From Xiphias gladius (Eukaryota > Chordata > Actinopteri > Istiophoriformes > Xiphiidae): 64,000 nt of DNA. This document shows positions 51,501 through 63,265 of this stretch, one piece after another. A program made the translations under genes and the position numbers. The notes below the pieces were generated by a model, which saw only the letters and a program-made list of their open reading frames with translations, was not told the origin of the DNA and searched no databases. Location: assembly GCF_016859285.1 (NCBI RefSeq), contig NW_024401805.1, positions 43,501-107,500 of the forward strand, written 5' to 3'. How positions within the stretch are numbered: position 1 is the first letter of the stretch; every line of letters begins with the position of its first letter.

Positions 51501-53088
51501 TGTCTCAGTGTTTCCATTGTTACCTCCATCTCCGAGCACCTGTCCTCCAAGATGCCCTGCTCCGATTGGACGGTGAGCCGCAGCACCTGCATCTCCCGCT
51601 CCAACAGCCTGAAGACGGCAAAACAAACAAACGAATAAAAACAAAGACGATGAACCACGAATCCAGACTCGTTTCTGATTGGTTGTTACTGGATTTCAGC
51701 CTCACCATTTGTCTCTCTGCAGGTTTCTGACCTCAGTCAGCAGGGCCGACGCCTTCGACTGATCGACAACAACGCAACACGTATTATATCATATTACAAC
51801 AACCGCAAACATCTAAACAGTCAGTGACGTCAACGACCTCCTCTGAGGTCATTGGAGGTCAGAGGTCACCTGCTGAGTCGGCGTCTCCTCGTCAGTCTGC
51901 AGAGCTTTGGACGAAGACGGGCAGGGGGGAGGTCGCACTGAGGCATCATGGGAAACATCTCTGTCGGAGGAGCGACTGTGACAGACAGCTGAGTCAGCCA
52001 ATTGTGTTGCGGCGTCAGAAGAGGTCGGAGCACTGAGAAACAGACGTAGTTAATGAGTGTGTTCGCTTAAAAACAGGTCTAACGACTCCATTTAAAAACA
52101 GAAAGAACTTCAACCGGTCGTTCTAGTAAAAACTAGAGACCACGTTACGATGGGATCAGAGCAGCAGCGACGCCCGTGTCGACGTTCCGACCTACAACTT
52201 GTTACTGCATCATTTCATGAGTACTCATGGGTCGGACCACATCCATCTACAAACTCAGACCTGAGACCTTCACTCTGGTCTCAACTCCAAACCTAGAAAG
52301 TTTCCTGACTGTGTCTTCCACAGTTGTGACGCTATCATGGAGACAAAATCCGTCCACAGACAGACACACAAACACCTGCAGAAGTCCTCAGAACCACCTC
52401 TGCGCTACAGTAGGTGTCTCCAGGACAACATTCTGCCGTGATGACACACACACACACACACACACGCTGAATACAATACCAGCCCTGCTGTCACCGCTGG
52501 TAATAAAAGGTTTTTAATGGGTATGTTAATTGTAAAAAATTTGTTTAATGACGTATTTTATTAAAACCATTTACCGAATGTGTTTGATTAAAAAGGTGTT
52601 TAATGAGTGCATTTAAAAAAAAGAGAGGTCTTTTAAAGTTTTTAAACATAAAGAAAGGTTTTTATGAGTATGTTTATTTAAAAAAGATGTTTAATTGGGT
52701 TGTTTAATGAAGGCTGCTGTGAAACATTTTGACACCAATTGCCCACCTGCCTCACCTGTTCTGTCTCTCCCCTGGCTCCGCCCACATCAGGACCCTCCTC
52801 CTATCGGCCTCCCTCTGATTGTATCGCCGTGGCAACAGGGTGTGACGAGCGCTGTGCACTAGTGAGCTCAGAGACTCCCTCCAGGTCGGCTGATAGAGAC
52901 ACAGACTGAAGACTAGAGACCTTTACCTGTAACTCGTATTCCTGATTTGTCTGTACCTGTCTGTGTTTTTACCTGTGTGCAGAACTCCAGCACTGGATGG
53001 TGGGTTTTGTGTTTCCTCGTCTGTCGGTCGCTCAGGAAGCAGCTCTGACACACATGGACGTTCACACACTTCATACAGCGATACCTGA

Positions 53089-53141
<53 letters not shown>

Positions 53142-55471
53142 AATTAATCATGAGCCATGCTGCCCTTTACTTTGTCTTACAGGATCACCTGGTGAAGATT
53201 AAGTTTGTCAGAAATCAAACAGTGACATATTTCTAATGTTATTCTGTGACTGAACCATATGTACGTCGTCACTGTTCAGAAGGACAAAGTGACCAGCAGA
53301 TGCAGAGTTACAGTACAGAGGCACATGAAAAACACTTCAACAACGAAAGACAGAGGAGCAATGATCTGACTCTGAGGCATAAATATTGGCATAAAATAAG
53401 AGGAATTTGTCTTTAATCTCTTGTTAATTAGTAATTATTTGACCGGCCTCCAGCTTTTCTCCCCGTTTATAAAATCTGTCCACTCCAAAATGGAGTGGAT
53501 TCATCTGCAGACAGAAGATGAAAATCAAGTCGGAGGGGATACAGATCAAATTTTAGGAACAGATCACCAGTACTCATTAAGACTTCCCTCACAAAAGGAG
53601 ACATAATATTTGGTATTGATTTATTGGGTTTTGTTACGCACGTCAGCAGTGAGACCCTGTCAACTGATCGATAATCTCAGAAAGCCGATCCGACTGCGAT
53701 CAGTTATGAGATGTGTTGCGTAAGGTCATTTCCCTGAGAACGTGGAGTTTTAGAGCCTCTCCAGACTGAATGGTTATTATTTAGCAAAATAAAGAATTCT
53801 GAGTTGAAGTCAACGTAGTGGCTGACTTGAACACTTGACCCACCGGCTGTTGTGTAAAAGGAGATGATCCTGATTCGGGTAGAGTTTACACTGTGGCTTA
53901 GTCTGGCAAAGTCTAGTTTAACCCTGGTTCATTTGATCAAGATATAGATTGGTTATATTAAAAGAATTGTTCTGACAATGTTTTGTTCACCTGAGAGTGG
54001 TGATGGGGAAGGTCCTACAGGTGTGGTAGAGCAGAGTCTAGTTAACCCTCGCTAGAATCTCCTTTAACTCCAGTAGAAGTATTACAGGTTCTGATTGGAC
54101 AATGTTTTAGTTTTCTGCTGATTTGCTGATGTTTGATCACCTGAGTCCGGTGATGGGGAGGGTCTTGCAGGTGTGGCAGCGCACTGTGTGACTGACGTTC
54201 TGACTGACAGACAGCCGGTACAGACTGGGTAACCATAGCAGCAGGCGTGGCTCACTGCGCAGCCATGACAACACGTGTTCTTCACTCGCTGTCGGAGTCA
54301 ACACCTGTAAACACACTGGGTCAGTGCGTTTCCATGACGTCCACCAATCACCTGCAGCCGGGCGTGTTTCTCTGTGTTCTCACCCCGTTAAAACACGACC
54401 TCACCGCCGCCTCCACGCCGCCAAAAACTACTTCCTCCTGCACCGCCGCTGGAACCTGAACACGTGCACATGTTAGAGAGAAAGCAGGGGGAGAAAGGCA
54501 CGCTGGGAAATGCAGTCTGTACTGTGTTTACCTGGCTGAGGTCCTGCAGTAAGGACCTGAGTCCAGACCTGCTGACGGATCCTGAACCGTTCTCTGAAAC
54601 ACTCACCAGAGCTGGAGCAAAATAACAGAATGTATTTTATACTGGAGGAAACATAATCCTCACATTAACATCAGTTGTGTATTTTATACTGAAAGAATTT
54701 CTCAGCTTTTAAACTTCCTCTCAGATGAATAAATAAAATAATTAAAAGCTAAACTCTAATATCTAAATCCCAAAAATTAAAATGTAGTATTTATTAAATA
54801 AAAATGTATTTGTTACCCGAGGTACGTATTTTTCAAAATGATGACATTTTCTCATGGGGTGGCCAGTTATGACTAAATGTAAGACTGACATTATCCTATG
54901 TTGTTCTTATTCTCTTAGGGCCCCTGTTGTTCCTAATTTACATAAATAATCTTCCTAATGGAATAAGCTGACATCTGTTATTTTATTTGCAGATGAAAGG
55001 ATAGTATCTTTTACTACCAAAGAAATCTTGATATCCACGTTGACCTGTAGAATAATGAACTAAAACATCTCTGAATGGCTTAAACCTTAACACTGGTGCT
55101 AAAAAACACCTCACTATCATGCAGGTTTGTACGCACGTATACCGAGGTTGAAACACTCTAAACAAGGGCGATGGGAAAGCTGGGAGCATTTGTCATTTTA
55201 TATAAATGAGCTCTATTCCTGATAATGTCTATACTATACTATACTATATACTATATACTATATACAGCTATTTAAACTAAGTTGGGAGGGGATTTTCAAG
55301 GATCAATCTGGCGTTATTCTACATTTTTGTGATAGACATTAAATCCTTCAGGTTTAGACGCAAACCAGTAGTGCAGGGTATCTCAAACTTATTTACACAA
55401 AGGTCTGCATCTGACTGTTATTCATGGTCAGAGGTTGGTGATAAACTAACATGAAATAACACTAAATGATG

Positions 55472-55510
<39 letters not shown>

Positions 55511-58320
55511 TACGTGTCCGTCAACTCCTCTTTGAATACTCGATTTTCTTGGTCAACTTTCCTTTTCTTCGGAGATTTTCACTTCACTGGCGACCCGCCG
55601 TGTGCTGCCTGCTGGTAGGCTACTGGTTGTCTACAGCAATTCAACGGTCAACGTTGTTTTGGCACACGCCCCATGTGACCCGTGAACTCGGAAGTGTGAT
55701 TACACTACAAACGTCACATCAGCTGTTCTTTGGTGTAACGTTAATGCCTGTTAACACACAGCCCTCTCTACAGCATCTCACGTTGTCATGACAACGATGT
55801 CAACGATAGGGAAATAAACATTAGAAACCGCATTAATCTGGGACAGAATCGCTGTGAATGATCTCCAGCTACACTCTATATTCAACGTCATTATTTCAAA
55901 ATAGAAAACGTTACACTTCATAACGTATTGTATTCATAAGTGGTCTGGGTCTGGATTGACTTGCCATTCGGTCCGGGATCCAGACTTTGAGAAGTCATGC
56001 AATGGGGTGTTAGTCCATCTCTCAACACTTTCTGACTTCCCTATTCTGCCTGTGGCTCTCAGCTCTGAGACCAGTGGTTCCTACTGAAGATAAAAACATC
56101 TCACAAAGATATAGCTTCATTTTAAAAACGGCTCAGTAATTTTCCTAAGTCAGAGTGTCACTGTAGTTTTTAATCAAATGTTACACGGGGGGGGCAGTGC
56201 ATCTGTCGGGGACTATTTTCAGTGGCGGATTAATCAACATATGGTGCCAAGTTAAAACATTTTTTAGAGCAGAACAACTTGACAGCCAGCATACACAGAG
56301 CAACATGATCATCACATTGTCAATCAGTACATGTTTCCTGTCAACAACTACTTGTGGGGTTCCTCAGGGCTCATTTCTCAGTCCTTTACATTTTCAGTTT
56401 ACATGCGAATACATAATACACCACATTTCCTCAAATAGTGACCAGGGCCTTCATTTACTTCCACTGCAGAAGACACCAGGCCTTGATTTCTAGTTCCCCC
56501 TTTTTGATCAGTATAATAATTGGTCAGATTTTAGTACCAAGCCTCGTTTTGATCTGTTCCCCGATTGTCCTGTTAAAGTTACCTCACTACACCGTTAATA
56601 CAAACTCAACACTTCCTTTAGCCGGTTCTAATTAAAAGCCCTCTAGTGTTTCAGTGGAATGCAACCCTTCATTTCTTAAGGGGGCTTTTATTGTGAAACA
56701 TTCGCAGGCGTACCATGTGCAACAACGGCTGGACGGGATTAGAGCGGTAGAAATGTACATTATGCATAACTGGCATGCACATTATATGACAGGCACCGGG
56801 AGTTTATCCACCTTGTTATTTGGGGGCCGGTTTCCGTTTGTTCGTGTCGACCACGACCCCATTTTCATAGACCAGGCTGTCAATTGACTACCGGTTTTTA
56901 TTTGAGGAAATAGACTATAAAACTTGTTTATTTCTCCATAAACCATCAGACCTTTCCTCAGGGTTTCTCACCTCTGTATTTTTCCAGCAGAGTGTCTGAA
57001 GACAGAGCGATCAGAGCAGTCTGGAGAGAACCAGCAGATACAGAGCCAGTCTGAGTCCTGAAACAAATACAGAGATATTCAGATATATTGACAGTGTTAC
57101 TTTGGGTAAACAGACTGATGACCCGTATATAAACTCTGACCGGTCGTAGAGCCTGAACATCAGGCTGCAGGACTCCTCTGGAGCCTCCGCAGTCACATGA
57201 CTCGGCACTTCCTGTGACACAATGTGAAACATTCTGTTAAGAGTCAAGGTCACGTCCTCCCAGTTCAGCCCCACGTCCTGCTGCTGAGTCCCGCCCACCG
57301 AGCGGACAGCCGCCATAATGTGTCGAACGGACACAACGTCCACTTGAAACACAAAAACACATTGTGCTCAGACTGATTTACATATTTATATTTAGTTAAA
57401 AATTATCATCTGTTTAAGTGGAGAAACATTTCCTGAGGGAAGTGCGAGTTATCGCTACGATCGATCACCAAACACGATTTTTTATGACTTTTTGGTGCCG
57501 AACTTTTAAAATTTCCCATCTAGTTTGACGATTGCACCGGATCATAGACACACAGACAGACGGAGGATCACATACTCATAAAGAGGATCACAGACTCCAT
57601 AATTAAACTGAGACAGATTTACTTTCCGACAGTGATTTGTAAAGGATTAAATATGATAAAAATAAGATTAGACTTTACCGATCACCAGAGGGGAACAATA
57701 AATAGAAAACATAACCGGATAAATACATTTGAATTCAATTAAATAAGAAATATAATATATACCACTATATACCACTTCAAGTTGACATTCCAAGTAACGA
57801 CAATCAGTGTTGTACTTAAACTGATAGAGTAGTAGTGTCTCAGTGAAGTGACAGTTGTGTGTTTAGTAGCAGCAAAGTCAGTCAAGTGCATGTAACACTA
57901 TACCATTTACAGGAACAGCATTAACAGTATTAATAACAATATTTACAGTTGGTTTATAATCTAGCCATGTTGTGATACTCACTGTTACAGAGTTTCTGCA
58001 GGGATCGAAGCTTCATGGCAGCTCTGTAAGCGAACGGACGGATTTCATTCAGCCCCTCTGCACAGAAAATAGGACGTAAAGAACAATAAGACAATTACAA
58101 ACCTTTTCTGTAGGAGCTTTCTGCTGAAGGTGCCTGAGCGCTAATGCCTCTTTCAATTCATCGATAATACAATACAACACTTATCAGTCATTAGCAGCTG
58201 CTGTGGTTGCACGTTTGACCCTCAGCATCGGCAGCTGCCTGTCTGTCTTTCATTTGAGTTTAATGGGTTCTGACTCTGTTCTACAGTAGAGATTAGTTTA
58301 CCGATGCCGTCCAGCTTCAT
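48537..58320 (-). CDS. dytn: Dystrotelin (dystrophin-related ZZ zinc-finger protein), 14 exons
   Basis: A divergent member of the dystrophin/dystrobrevin superfamily; its role is unclear. Exons, 5' to 3': 58302-58320, 57983-58057, 57141-57342, 56972-57057, 54532-54611, 54384-54455, 54141-54304, 52973-53084, 52756-52889, 51870-52032, 51706-51758, 51467-51608, 49138-49552 (or from 49123), 48537-48631; 603 residues (human 578). The EF-hand-like N-terminal half aligns with human DYTN (MKLDGIEGLNEIRPFAYRAA, AVRSCFNG, LSWLRSEPRLLLWLPSLYRL). The ZZ finger at about residues 218-262 has CHTC, PITGLRYRCMKC, VHVCQSCFLS and HKTHH, with all metal ligands present. A coiled coil (LLEREMQVLRLTVQSEQGIL) is at about 390-430, and the tail is acidic. 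The start ATG gives the same spacing to LNEI as in human. All joins keep frame. Introns carry LINE debris. Confidence 0.92.
49553..51466. other. dytn intron 12
   Basis: Holds poly(A) tracts (about 49946-49962 and 50328-50339) and an unclassified GC-richer segment at about 50930-51240 with a TCCTTCGAAGGA palindrome, possibly a non-autonomous DNA transposon. No nested gene. Confidence 0.45.
52500..52715. repeat. Degenerate AAAAGGTGTTTAATGAG repeat in dytn intron 9
   Basis: About six imperfect copies of an AAAGGTTTTTAATGAGTATG-like unit. Confidence 0.6.
53091..53138. repeat. (CA)n microsatellite
   Basis: CA tract directly upstream (gene sense) of the dytn exon 8 acceptor. Confidence 0.95.
53340..53880. 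other. Unclassified segment in dytn intron 7, possibly LTR-derived
   Basis: Includes AATAAAGAATTCTGAG (about 53790) after a stretch with LTR-like composition. I cannot identify termini or a coding region, so this is a weak suggestion only. Confidence 0.2.
53905..54190 (-). repeat. Tandem duplication copying the end of dytn exon 7
   Basis: Two imperfect copies of about 130-150 bp, each beginning AGTCTAGTT(T)AACCCT (about 53911 and 54030) and each containing GACAATGTTTT and a ZZ-finger exon end. The inner copy at about 53990-54035 would read HTCRTFPITTLR before a GTGAAC donor, against HTCKTLPITGLR in the real exon. Confidence 0.75.
54840..55160 (+). mobile_element. LINE reverse-transcriptase fragment in dytn intron 4
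   Basis: At about 54919-54970 the plus strand encodes GPLLFLIYINNLPNGIS, the RT motif B region, with broken frames after it. Confidence 0.65.
55467..55510. repeat. (AAT)n microsatellite
   Basis: Trinucleotide tract in dytn intron 4. Confidence 0.95.
55511..56190. other. dytn intron 4, unassigned
   Basis: GC-richer first part, no recognised family. The short plus-strand ORF at 55549-55791 has no recognisable content. Confidence 0.35.
56195..56560 (+). mobile_element. LINE RT fragment in dytn intron 4
   Basis: The plus strand encodes TTTCGVPQGSFLSPLHFQF (about 56340-56400), a decayed RT motif B, then broken sequence. Confidence 0.65.
56561..56971. other. dytn intron 4, right part
   Basis: A plus-strand ORF at 56654-56887 (77 codons) has no family I recognise; it is probably repeat-derived. 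Confidence 0.3.
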
Positions 58321-58689
58321 GATGAGTTTCACGCCAGTCTGCAAAAAAAAAAAAAAATAACATCAAGGCAGGTTTAGTTTGGTTATTATTCCTTTTTGAA
58401 AAAAGCTTAGCAGTGTGTCGTTAATGACAAATCATGTAGACTTACTGATCCTTTTTTAATTTTTCTGGATCCAATCAAAACAGTTTTAGAAATTGTGTTT
58501 TTCAGCCAATGATTTCCGTTTCTGAATCGCTGAACGGAATGTTTTGTTTTTGTTTGTGATGATTACTTCTGAAATGGGTTAAGAAGTTATGATGCTTTTG
58601 GGAAATTTTAGATTTAAACAGGTTTGTAAAATGGATTTTATTATGATTGTCTCAGCAAGCGACTCAACAACACCAGGGACTCATCAGGA

Positions 58690-59160
58690 GTGTGATGTTC
58701 TACTTGTTATTCCCGGCTCATTCAGGCCATAGCAGAGATGCGAGGTCAACACAGTACCAAAGTAAGAGAGCAATTTATTAATAACTGAAAATTAGCAAAG
58801 CAAGATGCCAGAAGTCAGAAGTCAGCAGTCAGCGGTGAAGCGTGGGGTTGGCGGCTACGCCTCCAACTACATGTGTCCTGAACAAAGGACAAACTAAACA
58901 CAAACAAAACTAACAAAATGAAGTGGGTGCGTCGGTCATTATGTTTTCCCCACCTTTAATATGACTAAAGTCCAGCGTGCAGGGCTGAAAAAACAGTAAA
59001 CAACGTAGAAGCCTCTAGTTAGCCTTCTGCACGCTGGACAGCAAAGTCACAGGGTTAGGATCTGCATGAAGTGTAACTGGCAGTGATCCATCAGGGGGTC
59101 CAGCATCCTCTGCGTCTGCGACGACTAGGAATTAACCTGCTCCACCAGATCTGCCTGCTG
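58690..59160. other. Unassigned region upstream of dytn with inverted repeat
   Basis: CCAGCGTGCAG at 58972-58982 and its complement CTGCACGCTGG at 59027-59037 form a hairpin with 44 bp between the arms. No gene recognised. Confidence 0.4.
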
Positions 59161-59183
59161 AGGGTCTGACAGATGAACCGACT

Positions 59184-59441
59184 GTGACAGCAGGTGCACT
59201 TGCAACATCAAAACCTTCTGGAGACCAGACTCCAGCTGTGGCTACTGGCCTCGCAGACTCCGGTGTAACGTGTGTGAGGAAGGTGCCTCAGCTCTTACCT
59301 GAGAGGCAGAGTGAACAGAACGACAGGGCTTCAACAGGTTTACAAGACACCGCTGCACCTTCGTCCTCAGACAGGACTCTGGACAGGACTCCCCCTCCTT
59401 CCGTCCCCGCAGTGGAAAAACCAAACGTCTGCTGCTAAACA
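59184..59441 (+). CDS. Unrecognised ORF with a C-terminal CC
   Basis: An 84-codon plus-strand ORF; the frame is open from about 59128 without an ATG. It is hydrophilic and Ser/Thr/Pro-rich and ends EKPNVCC, which would fit a geranylgeranylated Rab-type tail, but nothing else resembles a GTPase. It could be a chance ORF, a repeat remnant or the terminal exon of an unknown gene. There is no supported upstream exon. Confidence 0.2.
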
Positions 59442-59688
59442 GACAAAGTGAAGCCGCTGAATGATGAATGAAGGTTTCATTTATCATCGCAGCTGCTTCT
59501 CACCTGTCAGGCCCGCTCACCTGCTGTCTGTGGACCAATCAGCAGGCAGCAGAGGGCTGACATCGCCATCGTTCAACCCCGTGAACAGAGGGCAGGTGTG
59601 TAACGGGCTCGGAGGTGTCTGTGGGTGTGTCCGCGGTGTTACCCAATCAGCAGCGACGTCTAGAGACCCTGCCCACGTCAAAGAAAGC

Positions 59689-59837
59689 GCGCATGCGTAG
59701 CACAGCAGGGTCTCAACGCAGCACCGTTTCTGTTTAATAAACGTTTGGCTACGTTTTGTCGGGGCTGTGCTTGACGTGGATCAACGCGCAAGAAGCCCCG
59801 CCCACTGGCCAATCAGCTCTCTAGCACAATGACGTCA
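59689..59837. promoter_or_regulatory. Promoter-like motif cluster (NRF1, GC box, CCAAT, CRE)
   Basis: GCGCATGCGT at 59689-59698 (NRF1-like), CCCCGCCC at 59796-59803 (GC box), CCAAT at 59809-59813 and the full CRE palindrome TGACGTCA at 59830-59837, in a CpG-rich stretch. It could serve dytn through an upstream non-coding exon, or an unannotated plus-strand transcript. Confidence 0.45.
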
Positions 59838-60377
59838 CCCTTCGAGCTCGGGGTGTGGATCCTGAGGGTTTCAGCGACCCACTAATTTAATACTTGAATA
59901 CACACATGTAATTGTGTCCTAATGACGGGCAGTGATTTCATGAGCCTGTTAACTTACACATTCACACAGGGGCGGATTTTATTCCAGCTGTTCTTCCTGC
60001 ATTTGACAGCTGCAGCTGTTGCTTTCAGCCTGGATCACGTGTTTAACATCTTCATAATTGTCTAATATCACAGTTTTGCTCTTCGTCTGTAAAATATGCC
60101 GCTCTGCTGCCAGTACACGTGTCCATGTCTGGGATTGGTCTTATGCTGCAAACGTGTGACCGGCCATCAGGCTCAGTGAAGCCAGGTAACCAGAAGACAT
60201 CCCGGGTTTGTTGAACCGGCTTTATGGTTCAGGTCTCTGGAGGTCTCTTTTTATTATCATCTGTATTTAGACCGAACAGTGACACAATATTTAGTTGTAC
60301 TTTTAGTGCGAGAAGTAAAATCGTTGATCAACTTCCAGAACTTGTGCAATAATTTCTGCCTGTGCTGATATTTATTC

Positions 60378-60838
60378 AGGCTGCAGGAGGTGGAGGTCAG
60401 ACTGACAGACTCCACCAGAACAGAGAACAAAGAGCGTATCGTTCTGTTTTCTAATGAAAACACAATAATATCAGAGAGTGACTTTGTGCTGGATGCAGAG
60501 GAGAACACACGTGTCCTGCAGAAATCCTCACAACGGTCGACTTTACTGTAACCGGGAAATCCAGCTGTGACTGTGATGAATCTTCAGAGGTCATAAGTCA
60601 GCCTGTGATTTCTCTGATTTTCACAGCTCCAGGTTCCTCATGTAGGATATTTCTAATAACGGCAGGGCTACGGCTTCATGCCGGAGAGAAGAAGATTGTT
60701 AAGGTGCATTTCCCGACAGAAACCATTTTCCTCACGTATGGTACAGACGTTCACTGGAGGTGTAGTTTTAAGGTGACTGGGACAGTCAATTTTACCACTG
60801 CTGTAATATTTCAAACCTGAGCTGTCAGAGAACTACAA
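60378..60838 (+). pseudogene. Unrecognised coding-like remnant
   Basis: One frame is open from 60378 to about 60550 (EVEVRLTDSTRTENKERIVL, then DFVLDAEENTRVLQ) and another from 60605 to 60820 (AGEKKIVKVHFPTETIFLTY, then HWRCSFKVTGTVNFTT). A good acceptor (TTTTCACAG) precedes the second at about 60627. The two parts are in different frames and stops separate them. They may be two exons or a decayed gene. I do not recognise the family. Confidence 0.25.
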
Positions 60839-61273
60839 CATGTCATAAAGGTCAGTGTTGAAGCTTCGTCAGTAACTCTCAGTCCTACCGACTGGTTATA
60901 GTTAGAGGTGTTTGATATACTGGCCCTGCTCTGTTTAATCAGTTTGTTTTTCATCTTCACTCTGATTTAATTTAATCAAACGTTAACAGTTTCCAACATA
61001 TTGAGGCTGTGATCTGACTCGCAGTCATTCGTCTCTCTGCCACCAGATGGAAACAAAAACAAGTTTCACATCCTTCACGCAGTGATTGTTGCAACATTGT
61101 TCTGAACATTTCTGTCCGGACTGGCATTAAAATCAATGCAGACACACTCATTAAAAAACCTTTTCACTTCATCCTTCTGTCATCGCTGACACCACTGACA
61201 TAAAAAAATTAACATAAATAAACCGGTACAAAAACCTTCCTACTCGGTTCTGCAGTAAAAACCAGTTGCGTGT

Positions 61274-61555
61274 TCAGACTTCTGCTGACTCAGATCCAGC
61301 TGGTCCATCAAGAACCTTCTGCATCCGATCACAAAACAAGACGTCCACTTTGTTCGGCTTGTTTCTGCCAGAGGTCAAACAGAAAGGCAGAGGTCTGCAC
61401 ACGGTGGGTAAGATGGACAGATTATAGTAGGATTCAACCTCCTCGTCCATGGTAGGGAAACGCCGCCCGCATGTGTAGAAGACACTGTCCAGCAGCCGGC
61501 ACTTAAAGTTTCTGATGCTCATCCTGGTCTTCAGGGAGATGGAGAGGTGGTTCAG
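61274..61555 (-). CDS. Probable terminal exon of an unidentified gene
   Basis: On the minus strand, a strong acceptor (TCTCTCCCCCACCAG) at 61556-61570 opens directly into a 282-bp frame with no stop until TGA at 61274-61276. The length is an exact multiple of three. It encodes 93 residues beginning LNHLSISLKTRMSIRNFK, with FYTCGRRFPTMDEEVESYYN and PTVCRPLPFC. Codon choice (many third-position C/G) looks like real coding sequence, unlike its surroundings. No upstream exon was found before the window end, and I do not recognise the family. It could also be a fragment left from a lost gene. Confidence 0.4.
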   Translation of the reverse strand: MNHLSISLKTRMSIRNFKCRLLDSVFYTCGRRFPTMDEEVESYYNLSILPTVCRPLPFCLTSGRNKPNKVDVLFCDRMQKVLDGPAGSESAEV

Positions 61556-61570
61556 CTGGTGGGGGAGAGA

Positions 61571-62407
61571 TAATGGATAAATGTATATGAATGTGTATAT
61601 TTGATCCTGTTTTAATAAGATGTCTCCCTGTTTTCTGTCCTGTTTTCATTGACAGTAACTTAACTCTGAGCAGAAAGGGAATCATCCCAACAGGATTTCA
61701 CTGTCATCAATCACTACACAGGACTCTGTGTTCGAAATCTTTGCACAGTGTCGTTTTGACTTTGGCGCAGACGCGGTCTTACGAGGAAATTTCTAAAACA
61801 AATGACTAAAGTCAAAATAGTGCATAACCCTACAGCTACTTTAGCTTCACGCTCACCAACGCTCACCAACATCAGAGTGACTTACAGCGGCGATGGCTGA
61901 CAGCAGAGTTCACTCTGCAGACCGCTGAGAACTGATGGACATCATCATTTTGCCTGAGCTGGATTGTTTCACCTGGGAGCACTGAGCTGTTTCCCGGTTT
62001 GGTGTTTGGTTTCCACCCATTAAACGAACTTGAATTTTGAATTGAAAGGGTTGAAACACGCACTTTAAACTCAGACAGTGTTAGTGTGAAATCTCAAATA
62101 TTTTTCTGACATTAAATAACCGTGATTAAACAAGCAATAATCAATGTTAAACTTTAGAAAAAAGTTACCTGTATGTATTAATCTGCATCCCGCTTGATGA
62201 CCTTTGACCTCTTCCAATACATGCTGGTTTTGGTTTGGTGTTCACAAACAGCTGATGTTATTTTCATATTTATTTTCTGATGTTCATTTAGTTTTAACAT
62301 TGAATATTATGGGTAATAAACCACTGCACCTTTACTTTAATGTGTCAGTTTTTTCTGACTATTTTTGCTCTTTTTGAAAATCTGTCTTCAGTGTTTTCTG
62401 TGTTTTA
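61571..62407. other. Unassigned, AT-rich
   Basis: No gene or repeat family supported. Confidence 0.4.

Positions 62408-62449
<42 letters not shown>
62408..62449. repeat. (GAT)14 microsatellite
   Basis: Fourteen perfect GAT units. Confidence 0.98.
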
Positions 62450-62859
62450 CCACATTCACAGCATCATGTTACTTCAGAGGAAGCCGACTGAGCGACTGAG
62501 TGGCTGATTTAAATGAATGTATTCTGAGAGTGGGCTGAGTGGCCTGATGGTGAAAAACAAACCGGTCGCTGTGCTGGAGCTGTGAACACACTCCGTTGTT
62601 TTATCTTTTTGTGGCCTGCTGATCTCCTCTGCTCTTTGTTTCCCTTTAAACTGAAGCTCATTGTTCGTTTCTGGGTCGTTCAAGGACGAGACACTGGAGC
62701 TTTTCTTCTCCTGGGCTGAGATAAACGACAAAACACAGAGCCTCTCATCGACCCCCATCATCACATCATCACATCAGCACAGAGGCCAGTGTGGTGGCGC
62801 TCTGATGGGGAGTCTAACTTTGGTATTTTAGTCTTAGATTTGAACCGTACGACCAGTCT

Positions 62860-63265
62860 GCAGCCGTCCTAGCAGCTCTGTGAGGATGTATCATGAGCTA
62901 AATGCCAACATTACCGTACCAACATGCCGATGTTTAGCAGGTAAAATGTTTAACATGGTCACCATCTTAGTTTAGCTTGTTAGCATGCTGACATTCGCTA
63001 ATTAGCAGTAAACACAGTGTGTGGCTGAGGATGATGGGATGGCTGACATCATTAGCTCTGCAGGTGTTTGTTCATAAACTCAAGTACCGAACACACTGAA
63101 ATGTTGACCTGACGGTGGCGCTAGAGGAGAAGTCAGAGGATCAGCAGATTTATTAAGGTTCATCCTGAGGGGAACGTGAAAATCTGAACCACATTTCACC
63201 ACAGTCCATCCAAGGGTTGTTGAAATATTTTAGTCTGGACGAAAGTGGCGGACCGACCACCCGAG
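62860..63265 (+). mobile_element. Common fish interspersed repeat (TTAGCATGCT type)
   Basis: Includes CACCATCTTAGTTTAGC, GTTAGCATGCTGACATT, GCTAATTAGCA, GGTGGCGCTAGAGGAGAAGT and AGTCTGGACGAAAGTGGCGG, the order that I recall from a repeat found in many teleosts. It has no protein-coding capacity. The ends are uncertain. Confidence 0.75.

Noticed and set aside
53421-53606. 61-codon ORF in dytn intron 7
   Set aside because: No similarity that I recognise; it lies in possible LTR or repeat sequence.
62474-62764. 96-codon minus-strand ORF
   Set aside because: No recognised domain and no splice support to the exon at 61274-61555.
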